Source of the DNA: Oceanobacillus timonensis
Lineage (GTDB): Bacteria > Bacillota > Bacilli > Bacillales > Amphibacillaceae
Reading direction: 5' to 3'
Assembly: GCF_900166635.1 (NCBI RefSeq)
Contig: NZ_LT800497.1
Span: 1,154,303 to 1,218,302 of the forward strand
DNA: 64,000 nucleotides
The notes beneath the pieces are model-generated. The model was not told where the DNA came from. It ran no database searches and was given only the letters and a program-made list of their open reading frames with translations. Below are positions 27,389 to 36,426 of the stretch, in pieces; positions within the stretch are counted from its first letter, which is position 1; the number at the start of each line of letters is the position of its first letter. The position numbers and the translations under genes were made by a program.

Positions 27389-28210
27389 ATGTACTTACGA
27401 AATAGATTAGAAAAAAAAATTGTAGTGATTATATTAACGATAGGTGGTATCTTAGTTTCTCTTCCCTTTATTTGGATGATACTAAGTTCTTTTAAGAACG
27501 ATCAAGAAGTGTTGAGTGTTCCACCAACATTGTTTCCTCAAGATCCAACATTAGAACATTATATTAATTTGTTTCAGAATTTAAATTTTGACGTTTATTT
27601 AATCAATACGCTCATTATCGTTTTGTGTTCGATGGTTGGTTTGCTGTTGAATACAATGGCAGGTTATGGTTTTGGTAAATTTCAATTTAAAGGGAAAGAA
27701 ATTTGGTTTATCGTTGTTTTAGTTACCATGATGTTACCTGCTCAAGTGACAATGGTTCCTACTTATTTAATCTTAAATGAAATGGGGTTAACAAATACGA
27801 TGAGTGGGATTGTCCTTCCAGGTTTGGTTGCAGCGTTTAATATCTTTTTGATTAGACAGTTTATGGTGACGATTCCGGATGCTTTAATAGAAGCTGCACG
27901 ATTAGATGGTGCAGGTGAATTTTATATTTTCTTCCGTTTGATTTTACCTTTATCTATGCCGGTGATAGCTGTGCAGATTATTTTGACCTTTATTGCAGCC
28001 TGGAATAGCTTCCTATGGCCGTTAATTGTTGCAAATGATGAATCGCTGTATACACTATCCGTTGGTCTGGCGTTGTTACAGGATCAGAATGTAACTAATT
28101 ATGGGCTACAAATGGCAGGTTCTGCTTTTATGGTTGTGCCAATCATCATTATTTTTATCATATTCCAGAAATATATTATGGAAGGCTTTAACATTTCGGG
28201 CATTAAATAA
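27389..28210 (+). CDS. Sugar ABC transporter permease (MalG type) of the beta-1,2-glucan locus
   Basis: A 273-residue CUT1 permease with the EAA loop EAARLDGAGEFYIFFRL near residue 170 and the common ending EGFNISGIK. It completes the membrane channel. As in the other clusters no ATPase gene follows. A 58-base gap leads to the LacI regulator, with no terminator visible between them. Confidence 0.95.
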   Translation: MYLRNRLEKKIVVIILTIGGILVSLPFIWMILSSFKNDQEVLSVPPTLFPQDPTLEHYINLFQNLNFDVYLINTLIIVLCSMVGLLLNTMAGYGFGKFQFKGKEIWFIVVLVTMMLPAQVTMVPTYLILNEMGLTNTMSGIVLPGLVAAFNIFLIRQFMVTIPDALIEAARLDGAGEFYIFFRLILPLSMPVIAVQIILTFIAAWNSFLWPLIVANDESLYTLSVGLALLQDQNVTNYGLQMAGSAFMVVPIIIIFIIFQKYIMEGFNISGIK

Positions 28211-28268
28211 CCTATAATGCATGTTATAATAATAGGAAACGTAGCGTAACAGTATCGGAGGAACGGTA

Positions 28269-29267
28269 ATGGCAACGATTAAGGATGTAGCGAAATTGGC
28301 TGGTGTGGCAGTATCGACAGCTTCTTACGCATTGAATAATAATGGGCGAATTAGCCAGACAACAAGGGATAAGGTGTTAAAAGCAGCCAAGGAATTAAAC
28401 TATCGAAAGAATGGTATGGCCTCAGATTTAAAACGAACAAAAACCAATACCATTGCTCTGGTTTTGAGCGATTTATCAGGACCGTTTTACTCGGAGTTAA
28501 TCAAAGGTGTGCAAGATATCGCGACAGCGAATGGCTTTGATCTAATTGCTTGCAGTTCTATAGGTGGAAAAGAATCGACTGCGGTTAAATTCTTAATGGA
28601 GAAACGTGTCGATGGAGCCATTATTTTGGCTAATAATATTAGTGATGCGATTACTAGGCAAGCAGCTCAAGGAGGTTTGCCACTTGTCGTATTAGATCGA
28701 AAGATGCAAGAAGAGCACATCTATCATGTGAAAATTGACAATGTGGAAGGAGGCTTTAAGGCTACTGAGTATTTGATAGAGAAGGGACATCGTCACATTT
28801 CGTATATTAGCGGACCTGTTGATTCGTATGACAATAAGAATCGGATGAAGGGATATCAAAGAGCACTTGCTAAACATCAAATAAAGGAATACTCGAAATG
28901 GAATCTAAAAGGAGATTTCACTAAAGAAGGTGGGTATCGAGCGACAAGGCTGCTTATTGCACAAGGTGAATTGCCAACAGCTATCTTTTATGGAAATGAT
29001 GAGATGGCTATTGGAGGTTTACAAGTACTTAAGGAAAATCAAATTCGGGTTCCGGAAGATATTTCTATCATTGGTTATGATGACATTCAGCTTTCTGAAT
29101 ACGTCACACCTTCTCTGACTACAATTAAACATCCTAAGTATGAAGTAGGTGCTCTATCTGTTCATTTGATTTTTCAATTGTTGGAGGGTACACAAATTAA
29201 TGAGCAATATAAATTATCAACAGAGTTGGTTGAAAGAGAGTCAGTAATGGCTAAAGATAATAGATGA
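28269..29267 (+). CDS. LacI-family regulator of the beta-1,2-glucan locus
   Basis: A 332-residue repressor-type protein. Its helix-turn-helix is TIKDVAKLAGVAVSTASYAL (residues 3-22), with a hinge around residues 48-58 and a sugar-binding core from TNTIALVLSDLSGPFYSEL onward. GGAGG lies 6 bases before the ATG. It sits downstream of the importer and probably binds the two AAACGTTT palindromes at 24968 and 25107 in the divergent promoter region. The effector is inferred to be sophorose or a short sophorooligosaccharide. Confidence 0.93.
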   Translation: MATIKDVAKLAGVAVSTASYALNNNGRISQTTRDKVLKAAKELNYRKNGMASDLKRTKTNTIALVLSDLSGPFYSELIKGVQDIATANGFDLIACSSIGGKESTAVKFLMEKRVDGAIILANNISDAITRQAAQGGLPLVVLDRKMQEEHIYHVKIDNVEGGFKATEYLIEKGHRHISYISGPVDSYDNKNRMKGYQRALAKHQIKEYSKWNLKGDFTKEGGYRATRLLIAQGELPTAIFYGNDEMAIGGLQVLKENQIRVPEDISIIGYDDIQLSEYVTPSLTTIKHPKYEVGALSVHLIFQLLEGTQINEQYKLSTELVERESVMAKDNR

Positions 29268-29283
29268 GAGGTGGGTGATCATT

Positions 29284-29988
29284 GTGTTAGTCCATAAAGT
29301 GTACGAACAAGCAGGTAATGATATACTCCCTTACTTGTTTCATACACCCCATCAATTAGCGGATCAAACAACAAAGAAGTGGCCTTTCGTTCTGTTTTTG
29401 CATGGTGCAGGAGAACGCGGAAATGATTTGAAGGAAGTAACAAAACATGGTTTTGCCATGAAGATGATGGAAACAGAAAATCAAGATGCATCGTTCATAT
29501 TTGTGGCGCCTCAATGTGCAGAGGATTCATACTGGACGGAAGAATTGCCTATGTTAGATGGATTGTTAGATGAAATCATCAAGAAGTACCCAGTTGATGA
29601 ACAACGAGTATATTTGACCGGGCTAAGTATGGGTGCAATTGGTGCCTGGAATCTTGCCCTTCAACAACCAGACCGTTTTGCGGCAATGGTGCCGGTTTGT
29701 GGCTCGGTTCGGCTGCCGGAACATAGAGCGAAGGAATTCTCGCAAACCTATTCTAAAGCAGAGATATGGAAGCGGTTAGAGGTGTTGCAAGATATACCGA
29801 TTTGGGCGTTCCATGGTGAGGTAGATGAAGTGGTGCCAATGGATGAAACAGCTGAAATAATCAATTACCTAAAACAGTATAATGATCAAGTTAGGTTAAC
29901 GATTTACCCTGGGGTAGGACATGATTCTTGGGTTCCCGCTTTTCAAGACAAAAGTCTTTATACATGGCTGTTTAAACACAAGAAGTGA
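29284..29988 (+). CDS. Alpha/beta-hydrolase (PHB depolymerase / dienelactone hydrolase-like)
   Basis: About 234 residues with the alpha/beta-hydrolase layout. WPFVLFLHGAGERGNDL supplies the oxyanion loop, GLSMGAIGAW the nucleophilic serine elbow, and FHGEVDEVVP and GVGHDSW the acidic and histidine members. There is no signal peptide. In-frame codons begin at GTG 29275, but AGAGGTGG at 29267-29274 better suits GTG 29284. It ends the importer-regulator run, 16 bases after the LacI stop. Possible jobs are removing acyl groups from imported oligosaccharides or a general carboxylesterase; the substrate is unknown. Confidence 0.88.
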   Translation: MLVHKVYEQAGNDILPYLFHTPHQLADQTTKKWPFVLFLHGAGERGNDLKEVTKHGFAMKMMETENQDASFIFVAPQCAEDSYWTEELPMLDGLLDEIIKKYPVDEQRVYLTGLSMGAIGAWNLALQQPDRFAAMVPVCGSVRLPEHRAKEFSQTYSKAEIWKRLEVLQDIPIWAFHGEVDEVVPMDETAEIINYLKQYNDQVRLTIYPGVGHDSWVPAFQDKSLYTWLFKHKK

Positions 29989-30020
29989 TAATCTGCTAGC
30001 AAGTCAATGGATGGAAAAGC

Positions 30021-30630
30021 GTGAGAGTAATAGGTTTAGACTCAACTAGACCTGATCACTACGGTGCTATGGTTATCATCGTGATACCATTCCCTACATT
30101 GATAAAATAGCAGAACAAGGGTGCGTTTTACTAATTATTACGTGACGGATGCACCATGTGCTACTTCGCAAAATGTATTGATGACAGGCTGGTTTGGTAT
30201 CCATACTGGTAATGTCGGTCATGGCGATACCGCCGGAGATATGCAGATTGAAGGAGAAAAATGCGAATTTTATAATTTATTACAGACTGATAGCCTGCCA
30301 ATATTGTTTTGGAGTGGTTAGATTGTCACTGAGAACAGGATGATTGGTTTTTATATGTGAATTATTGGAACTCGCATACTTCATATAAGGTACCTGAATC
30401 CTTTGATAATCCCTTAAGAATGAAGAGCTGTCCTGTTGGATTACGGATCAGAAAGGAGAAACTACCTACATCCATCGAAGAAGAGACAAGTTGTCAACTA
30501 ACATTGTTTGACATGTTATTAGGAAGAAAAAATTCCATATGAAATGGTGCAGGATTTTGACAGAATGGATGGAGGAGACCCAACTGTTCCACCCCAGTTT
30601 CAATGTGAAAACTGCCGAGAATAAATGTAT
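30021..30630 (+). pseudogene. Decayed sulfatase (N-terminal and middle parts)
   Basis: GTG at 30021 begins RVIGLDSTRPDHYG, the metal-binding start of type I sulfatases. A frameshift follows, then YHRDTIPYIDKIAEQG, NYYVTDAPCATSQNVLMTG and VNYWNSHTSYKVPESF in different frames, ending near MVQDFDRMDGGDP. The maturation motif C-x-x-S-R has become CATSQ, so the formylglycine signal is lost as well. The C-terminal part is missing. A functional ancestor would have removed sulfate from a sugar, consistent with this saccharide-rich district. Confidence 0.8.
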
Positions 30631-30840
30631 CCATAGACTGGTATACAAATTATCTGCTTCCCCTGACAAATGAAATCCTCTTAAAACAGCTATATCCATT
30701 TAGCTGTCTTTTCTTATTTCAAACGGTTATGATAAAAGTAATTATCACTTTTCCAATAAATTCGAGTATTCCGTTTTTGTTACACATTTTATTATGAAGT
30801 GAGAATATGAAACGTGAGGTAGAGAAGGGAAGTCGAGAAA

Positions 30841-32496
30841 ATGAAAAAAACATGGTGGAAAGAAGCAACAGCCTATCAAATTTACCCAAGAAGCTTTATG
30901 GATTCGAACGGAGATGGGATTGGTGATATACAAGGCATTATCTCTAAACTAGATTATTTAAAAGACTTAGGAATCGATGTCATCTGGGTCAGCCCAGTCT
31001 ATCAATCTCCTAATGATGATAATGGCTATGATATCAGTGATTATCAGGCAATTGCTGAAGAGTTCGGGACCATGGCTGATTTTGACGAGCTTTTGGAAAA
31101 AGTACATCAAAAAGGGGTGCGTCTGATTATGGATTTAGTTATAAATCATACTTCAGATGAACATCCTTGGTTTATCGAATCCAGATCATCGAAGGATAAT
31201 CCATACCGCGACTATTATATTTGGCATCCCGGGAAAAACAACGGGGAAGAACCGAATAATTGGGAATCGATTTTTGGAGGTTCCGCCTGGAAATATGATG
31301 CGCAGACAAAAGAGTATTTCATGCATATTTTTTCTGAGAAACAGCCTGATTTAAATTGGGAAAATGAAGCAGTCCGCAACGATTTATACCAAATGGTCAA
31401 TTGGTGGCTGGATAAAGGGATTGATGGTTTTCGGGTGGATGCAATCACACATATTAAAAAGAAACCCGGCTTTCCGGATATGCCGAATCCGAAAAAGAAA
31501 AAATATGTTCCTTCCTTTAAAGGGCATATGAATCAGGATGGCATTCATGAATTTTTACAGGAGTTTAAAAAAGCAACGCTTGATCATTACGACATCATGA
31601 CTGTTGGAGAAGCCAATGGGGTGAAGCTTTCGCAGGCGGATGACTGGGTTGGCGAAGAGCATGGGGTATTTGATATGATTTTTCAATTTGACCACCTCAA
31701 CCTCTGGGGACGTGAAAGTGGGGAGAGGCTTGATTTAGAAGAATTGAAGCGTGTGTTTACTACTTGGCAGAAAGGACTTGCGGATGTTGGATGGAATGCA
31801 TTATTTCTAGAAAACCATGATCAGCCGCGTTCGGTTTCCAGCTGGGGAGATACCGTGCATTATCATGCAGCTTCTGCAAAAGCTTTTGCATTACTATACT
31901 TTATGATGCAGGGAACGCCGTTTATTTATCAAGGGCAGGAAATAGGGATGACTAATGCCCCGTTTGAATCAATTGAGGAATATGACGCGGTTGACGCCAA
32001 GAATTTTTATAAAGAGCAATTGGAAGAAGGAATCCCTGAAAAAGACATTTTAAAAGCGTTGGCGAAGACCAGTCGGGATCACTCACGGACACCCATGCAG
32101 TGGAACAGTAAAGAAAACGCTGGTTTTACAACAGGAACACCATGGATGAAAGTGAACCCAAATTATAAAACGGTCAATGTAGAAGCACAGCAAAAGAATC
32201 CGGATTCTATCTTCACTTTTTATAAACAGCTGATTGCCTTACGGAAACAGCAAGAAGGACTTATTTATGGGAATTATAATCTGGTGCTGGAGAATCATCC
32301 TGCGATTTATGCATATACACGGAGATATCAAAAGGATGCGTGGCTGATTCTTGTGAATGTTTTTGGAAAAGAAACAGAATATGCTCTGCCGGAACAATGG
32401 GAGAATAACGATTTAAGATTACTTATCAATAATTATGACGAAGCAGAACTAGGAAAACTAAAACCTTATCAAGCTGTTATTTATCAAATGAATTAA
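30841..32496 (+). CDS. GH13 oligo-alpha-glucosidase (oligo-1,6-glucosidase / alpha-glucosidase group)
   Basis: A 551-residue cytoplasmic enzyme. MDLVINHTSDEHPWF is region I; GFRVDAITH holds the nucleophile Asp200, MTVGEANG the acid/base Glu257, and FLENHDQPRS the third acid Asp327. Length and the ATAYQIYPRSF start fit GH13_31-type glucosidases that split isomaltose, maltose or sucrose-like sugars to glucose. The residue after the nucleophile is Ala201, where oligo-1,6-glucosidases usually have Val and alpha-1,4-enzymes Thr, so linkage preference is open. It stands alone between a dead sulfatase gene and a terminator. Confidence 0.92.
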   Translation: MKKTWWKEATAYQIYPRSFMDSNGDGIGDIQGIISKLDYLKDLGIDVIWVSPVYQSPNDDNGYDISDYQAIAEEFGTMADFDELLEKVHQKGVRLIMDLVINHTSDEHPWFIESRSSKDNPYRDYYIWHPGKNNGEEPNNWESIFGGSAWKYDAQTKEYFMHIFSEKQPDLNWENEAVRNDLYQMVNWWLDKGIDGFRVDAITHIKKKPGFPDMPNPKKKKYVPSFKGHMNQDGIHEFLQEFKKATLDHYDIMTVGEANGVKLSQADDWVGEEHGVFDMIFQFDHLNLWGRESGERLDLEELKRVFTTWQKGLADVGWNALFLENHDQPRSVSSWGDTVHYHAASAKAFALLYFMMQGTPFIYQGQEIGMTNAPFESIEEYDAVDAKNFYKEQLEEGIPEKDILKALAKTSRDHSRTPMQWNSKENAGFTTGTPWMKVNPNYKTVNVEAQQKNPDSIFTFYKQLIALRKQQEGLIYGNYNLVLENHPAIYAYTRRYQKDAWLILVNVFGKETEYALPEQWENNDLRLLINNYDEAELGKLKPYQAVIYQMN

Positions 32497-32499
32497 AGC

Positions 32500-32544
32500 A
32501 AAGAAAAACAGGCTCGTGTGAAAGTGCACAGTCTGTTTTTCTTT
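32500..32544 (+). terminator. Terminator of the GH13 glucosidase gene
   Basis: AAAGAAAAACAGGCT (32500-32514) pairs with AGTCTGTTTTTCTTT (32530-32544) with one mismatch, and the right arm contains the T tract. Confidence 0.85.
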
Positions 32545-32605
32545 ATTGGCATAAAAAATATGTAAAATACTTGTCGTTTGTTGTTAAATTTACTTTGTTA
32601 GAGGC

Positions 32606-32632
32606 TTCATAATTTATGAATTTTACCGATAT
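32606..32632 (+). promoter_or_regulatory. SigD-like promoter of the motA-motB-cheA-cheW operon
   Basis: ACCGATAT at 32625-32632 matches the flagellar sigma-D -10 box GCCGATAT at 7 of 8 positions. TTCA lies 15 bases upstream, in place of the usual TAAA. The block GCTTCATAATTTA here (32604-32616) is identical to one before flaG at 57091-57103. Confidence 0.6.
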
Positions 32633-32667
32633 TAAAAGTAGGTACAATGGAAAACGGGAGGATACAT

Positions 32668-33453
32668 ATGGATAAATCATCAGTGATAGGATTAATATTA
32701 GGCGTAATTGCTATCGGATTAGGAATGGTGTTTAAAGGTGCACAATTAACTGCATTACTTGAGCCGGCGGCATTTCTTATCATTTTATTAGGTACAGTTG
32801 CAGCAGTTACCATTGCATTTCCGGGAAATGTGTTAAAAAAAGTACCGGCATTATTTAAAAAATTATTTTCCAATCAAAAACAAACAGATTCCAAAGAGCT
32901 TATTACGTTATTTATGGACTGGGCAGACCAGACCCGTAAAGAAGGGCTGCTATCTTTAGAGAGTCAAGTAAGTGAAGTAAATGACCCCTTTCTTTCATCC
33001 GGTTTGCAATTGGCCATTGATGGACAGTCACCTGATTTTATTAAAGATGTCATGGTTGAAAAAATAGAAGCAATGGAGCAGCGTCACGAAGAAGGAGCTG
33101 CTATTTTCACACAAGCAGGTACTTATGCGCCGACGCTTGGTGTACTAGGAGCTGTAATTGGATTGATTGCGGCGCTTGCAGATATGTCAGATATAGACGC
33201 GTTGGGGCATGCTATTTCTGCTGCTTTTGTGGCGACATTGCTGGGGATTTTTACAGGTTACGTATTATGGCATCCGTTTGCTAATAAACTGCGTGAAAAA
33301 TCAAAGCAGGAAGTGTTGCAAAAAGAGTTAATCGTGGAAGGGGTCCTGGCTATTACGACAGGTGATTCACGTTTAATTGTACAGGAAAAACTGGGATCTT
33401 TACTTTCTTCCAAAGAATTGGAGGAACTGCAGAAGAGGGATAGCGATGGCTAG
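32668..33453 (+). CDS. motA: Flagellar motor stator protein MotA
   Basis: A 261-residue membrane protein with four membrane helices. It closely follows Bacillus subtilis MotA as I recall it (MDKSSVIGLILGVIAIGLGM at the start, EEGAAIFTQAGTYAPTLGVL and HAISAAFVATLLGIFTGYVL in helices 3-4). Five MotA subunits surround MotB to form an ion channel that drives the flagellar rotor. ATG 32668 has GGGAGG 6 bases upstream; an in-frame ATG at 32647 does not. The last 8 bases overlap motB. Proton versus sodium coupling was not resolved from the sequence. Confidence 0.95.
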   Translation: MDKSSVIGLILGVIAIGLGMVFKGAQLTALLEPAAFLIILLGTVAAVTIAFPGNVLKKVPALFKKLFSNQKQTDSKELITLFMDWADQTRKEGLLSLESQVSEVNDPFLSSGLQLAIDGQSPDFIKDVMVEKIEAMEQRHEEGAAIFTQAGTYAPTLGVLGAVIGLIAALADMSDIDALGHAISAAFVATLLGIFTGYVLWHPFANKLREKSKQEVLQKELIVEGVLAITTGDSRLIVQEKLGSLLSSKELEELQKRDSDG

Positions 33454-34279
33454 AAGAAGAAGAAAGAAAAAACAATCTCATGTAGATGAATCCTGGCTGC
33501 TGCCTTATTCCGATTTATTAACATTATTAGTAGCGTTATTTATTGTTTTATTCGCTTCCAGTGATGTCAACGTGGAAAGGTATTTTCAGCTTGCGAATGT
33601 TTTCCGGGATGAATTGTCAGCTGGATCAGGAACGGGAATTTTAGAGTATGACTCGGAGCCGGTTCCTCCAAAAATGGATGAAGGCCGGGATGACGGTGAT
33701 TATATGGACGAGGGAACGGACGATGAAGAAGGCAGCGAAGAAGAGGAAGAAGCTATGGAGGATGCTGATTTAGAAGGGGAACAGGAACTTCTCAGACTAC
33801 AGCAGGTTCAGGAAGAAATAAACGTATATATTGAAGACGCCGGTCTGACAGAAGAATTTGGCACAGAACTGACGGGAGAAGGACTGCTGGTCAGAATGCG
33901 TAATGATATCCTGTTTGATTCGGGAAGTGCAGAGGTTAAATCGGAAGGGGTACAAGTTGCAGCAGATGTTTCTCACATTTTACATACAGAACCTCCTCAT
34001 CAGGTAGTTATTAGCGGTCATGCGGATGATGTTCCTATTCATAATGCGGACTTTGATTCAAATTGGGAGTTAAGTGTAGACCGGGCGATGAACTTCATGC
34101 AACTTTTGATGCAAAACGAAGACCTTGATCCAACCTTGTTCAGCGTGAAAGGATACGGAGAATTTGATCCGGCTTATCCCAATGATACAACGGAAGACAG
34201 AGCAAGGAACAGACGTGTAGAGGTGTTGGTCTTACCTAATTATGAGATAGATGTGCCGGATGAAATAAATGAGGATTAG
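33446..34279 (+). CDS. motB: Flagellar motor protein MotB with an acidic linker
   Basis: A 277-residue stator subunit. It has a basic N-terminus (MARRRRKKK), one membrane helix with the ion-carrying aspartate in WLLPYSDLLTLLVALFIVLF (about residue 24), and a C-terminal OmpA-like peptidoglycan-binding domain (VVISGHADDVPIHNADFDSN). Between them lies a strikingly acidic linker of roughly 40 residues (about 75-115) with EGSEEEEEAMEDAD. This is unlike the usual plug/linker composition and fits life at high salt. ATG 33446 overlaps the motA end; an earlier in-frame ATG lies inside motA and is unlikely. Confidence 0.94.
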   Translation: MARRRRKKKQSHVDESWLLPYSDLLTLLVALFIVLFASSDVNVERYFQLANVFRDELSAGSGTGILEYDSEPVPPKMDEGRDDGDYMDEGTDDEEGSEEEEEAMEDADLEGEQELLRLQQVQEEINVYIEDAGLTEEFGTELTGEGLLVRMRNDILFDSGSAEVKSEGVQVAADVSHILHTEPPHQVVISGHADDVPIHNADFDSNWELSVDRAMNFMQLLMQNEDLDPTLFSVKGYGEFDPAYPNDTTEDRARNRRVEVLVLPNYEIDVPDEINED

Positions 34280-34307
34280 AAAGTAGATAGAATAGAGGGG
34301 AAATCTT

Positions 34308-36398
34308 ATGGACACGCAACAATATTTGGATATTTTCTTAGATGAAAGCCAAGAACATTTACAATCAATTAATGATAATATATTGAAATTAGAAGAAGAT
34401 ACTTCTAATTTGGAGTATGTACATGAGATATTTCGCTCTGCACATACGCTAAAGGGAATGGCAGCTACAATGGGGTATGATGACATTGCATCGTTAACCC
34501 ATAAAATGGAAAATGTGCTGGATTTGATTCGGAATGAAGAATTAGTTACGGATACGGAAATCATAGATATTTTATTTCTGGCAATTGATGATTTGGAAGA
34601 TATGGTTGATTCTATACGTAACGGGGGCGACGGTAAAAAAGATGTCAGCGAACATGTGAAAAAGCTGGAAGCCATTGAAAAAGGAGAAAGTATGTCTTCT
34701 CCAGGTGTTACTACAACAGGGGAAGAGTCCGAAAATGAAGGAATGCATTTTAAAACTTCCGATTTAGATGAATTTCAGTTTACTGTTATTCAGCAGGCAA
34801 AAGAGCAAGGAATGATTCCTTTTGAGGTCACAGTAACTTTTGAAACGGGATGTATTCTGAAGGGTGCCAGAGCATTTATGGTTTTTGAAGTATTAGAAGA
34901 CCTGGGAGAAATTATCCGTACGTTCCCGACAGTTGAGGAAATAGAAGAAGGGACCTTTGATTCTGGATTTACCCTTCTATTTTTAACAGACCAGACGCCG
35001 GATGATTTGATAAAAGCGATAAAAAATGTGTCCGAAGTCGAAGCGGTGGAAGCACATGTTATGGAAATAGATGATAAAATGCTTCATCCTCAAGCCGAGA
35101 AAAAGGAAAAAACAGTGGAAGCCGAACAAGCGCAAACGGATAAAAAGCCGGTCAGTGAAAAGGCAACAGAAGTCCCGGTGAAGAAAGATGAAACAAAGAC
35201 AGATACATCAAAGAAAAAGGATTCAGCATCCACTAACGGGAAAAAAGCAACTTCTAAAAATATCCGGGTTAATCTCGATAAAATTGATAATCTGTTAAAT
35301 TTATTTGAAGAGGTTGTTATAGATAGAAGTCGCTTAGAGGTACTTGTTTCCTCGATAGATAATAATGATTTAAGAGAAACCGTCGAACACTTAAGCAGAG
35401 TGAGTTCGGATATGCAGTCATTGATTCTTGCTATGCGGATGGTGCCGATTGAGCAGGTTTTCAATCGTTTTCCGCGAATGATTCGTCAGCTGGCCAAAGA
35501 TTTAAATAAAAAAATTAATCTGGAAATAAAAGGAGCAGATACAGAAGTAGACCGTACTGTCATTGATGAAATTGGCGATCCGCTTGTTCATTTGATTCGT
35601 AATTCTTGTGACCATGGTATTGAAAGTCCGGAGAAACGGTTAGCAAATAATAAGCCGGAAGAAGGCAAACTGACATTACATGCTTACCACAGTGGAAATC
35701 ATGTGTTTGTGGAAATTGAAGATGACGGGGCTGGAATTAACCGTGAAAAGGTGTCGGAAAAAGCAATTGAAAATCATATTATTACAGCGCAAGAAGCGAA
35801 AGAATTGACAGATGATCAAGTTGCTGCATTAATTATGAGCTCGGGTTTCAGTACAGCAGATACCATTTCCGATGTTTCCGGACGCGGTGTCGGATTAGAT
35901 GTTGTTAAAAATAAGATAGAGGCTTTAGGCGGTAAAATTTCTGTTACCACAACATCCGGAAAAGGAAGCATTTTTTCCATCCAGCTCCCATTAACATTAT
36001 CGATTATTACAACGATGCTTGTGCATGTTCAGAAGGAAACATTCGCCATTCCGTTAACTTCTATTTTAGAGACGGTTATACTGCCGAAAGAGAAGATTAT
36101 GTATGCGCAAGGTGCTGATGTGATTGATTATCGTGGTAAAATCATACCTGTCTTGTTTTTAGGAAAAGTGCTGAAGGTTCCAGATTACCATTCACAAGCA
36201 GATCGTTACTCTACTGTTATTATTAAAAAAGGAGATAAGTTGTTAGGGCTGGTTGTTGATGAATTAATCGGACAGCAGGAAGTAGTATTAAAATCGCTTG
36301 GGAATTATCTAGGAGAAGTCTTTATCGTTTCAGGGGCGACGATTTTAGGTGATGGAGAGGTAGCTCTTATTATTGATCCCAATGCATTAATGGAGTAA
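34308..36398 (+). CDS. cheA: Chemotaxis histidine kinase CheA
   Basis: A 696-residue kinase. The P1 phosphotransfer domain has His46 in FRSAHTLKGMAATMG. A P2-like CheY/CheB-docking region lies near residues 160-255, followed by a charged Lys/Glu/Thr-rich linker (about 265-315). P3 dimerisation begins at NIRVNLDKIDNLLNLFEEVV. The ATPase domain has HLIRNSCDHGIESPEKR (N box), DDGAGI (G1) and GRGVGLDVVK (G2). A CheW-like P5 domain closes the protein. It relays receptor signals to CheY and CheB at the cell poles. It follows motB by 28 bases with GAGGGG before the ATG. Confidence 0.96.
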   Translation: MDTQQYLDIFLDESQEHLQSINDNILKLEEDTSNLEYVHEIFRSAHTLKGMAATMGYDDIASLTHKMENVLDLIRNEELVTDTEIIDILFLAIDDLEDMVDSIRNGGDGKKDVSEHVKKLEAIEKGESMSSPGVTTTGEESENEGMHFKTSDLDEFQFTVIQQAKEQGMIPFEVTVTFETGCILKGARAFMVFEVLEDLGEIIRTFPTVEEIEEGTFDSGFTLLFLTDQTPDDLIKAIKNVSEVEAVEAHVMEIDDKMLHPQAEKKEKTVEAEQAQTDKKPVSEKATEVPVKKDETKTDTSKKKDSASTNGKKATSKNIRVNLDKIDNLLNLFEEVVIDRSRLEVLVSSIDNNDLRETVEHLSRVSSDMQSLILAMRMVPIEQVFNRFPRMIRQLAKDLNKKINLEIKGADTEVDRTVIDEIGDPLVHLIRNSCDHGIESPEKRLANNKPEEGKLTLHAYHSGNHVFVEIEDDGAGINREKVSEKAIENHIITAQEAKELTDDQVAALIMSSGFSTADTISDVSGRGVGLDVVKNKIEALGGKISVTTTSGKGSIFSIQLPLTLSIITTMLVHVQKETFAIPLTSILETVILPKEKIMYAQGADVIDYRGKIIPVLFLGKVLKVPDYHSQADRYSTVIIKKGDKLLGLVVDELIGQQEVVLKSLGNYLGEVFIVSGATILGDGEVALIIDPNALME

Positions 36399-36426
36399 AT
36401 GGAATGTCCAGGAAAGGGGAAAATGA

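Noticed and set aside
30121..30542. Two short frames (66 and 61 codons) as separate genes
   Set aside because: Both are fragments of one broken sulfatase gene and have no ribosome sites.
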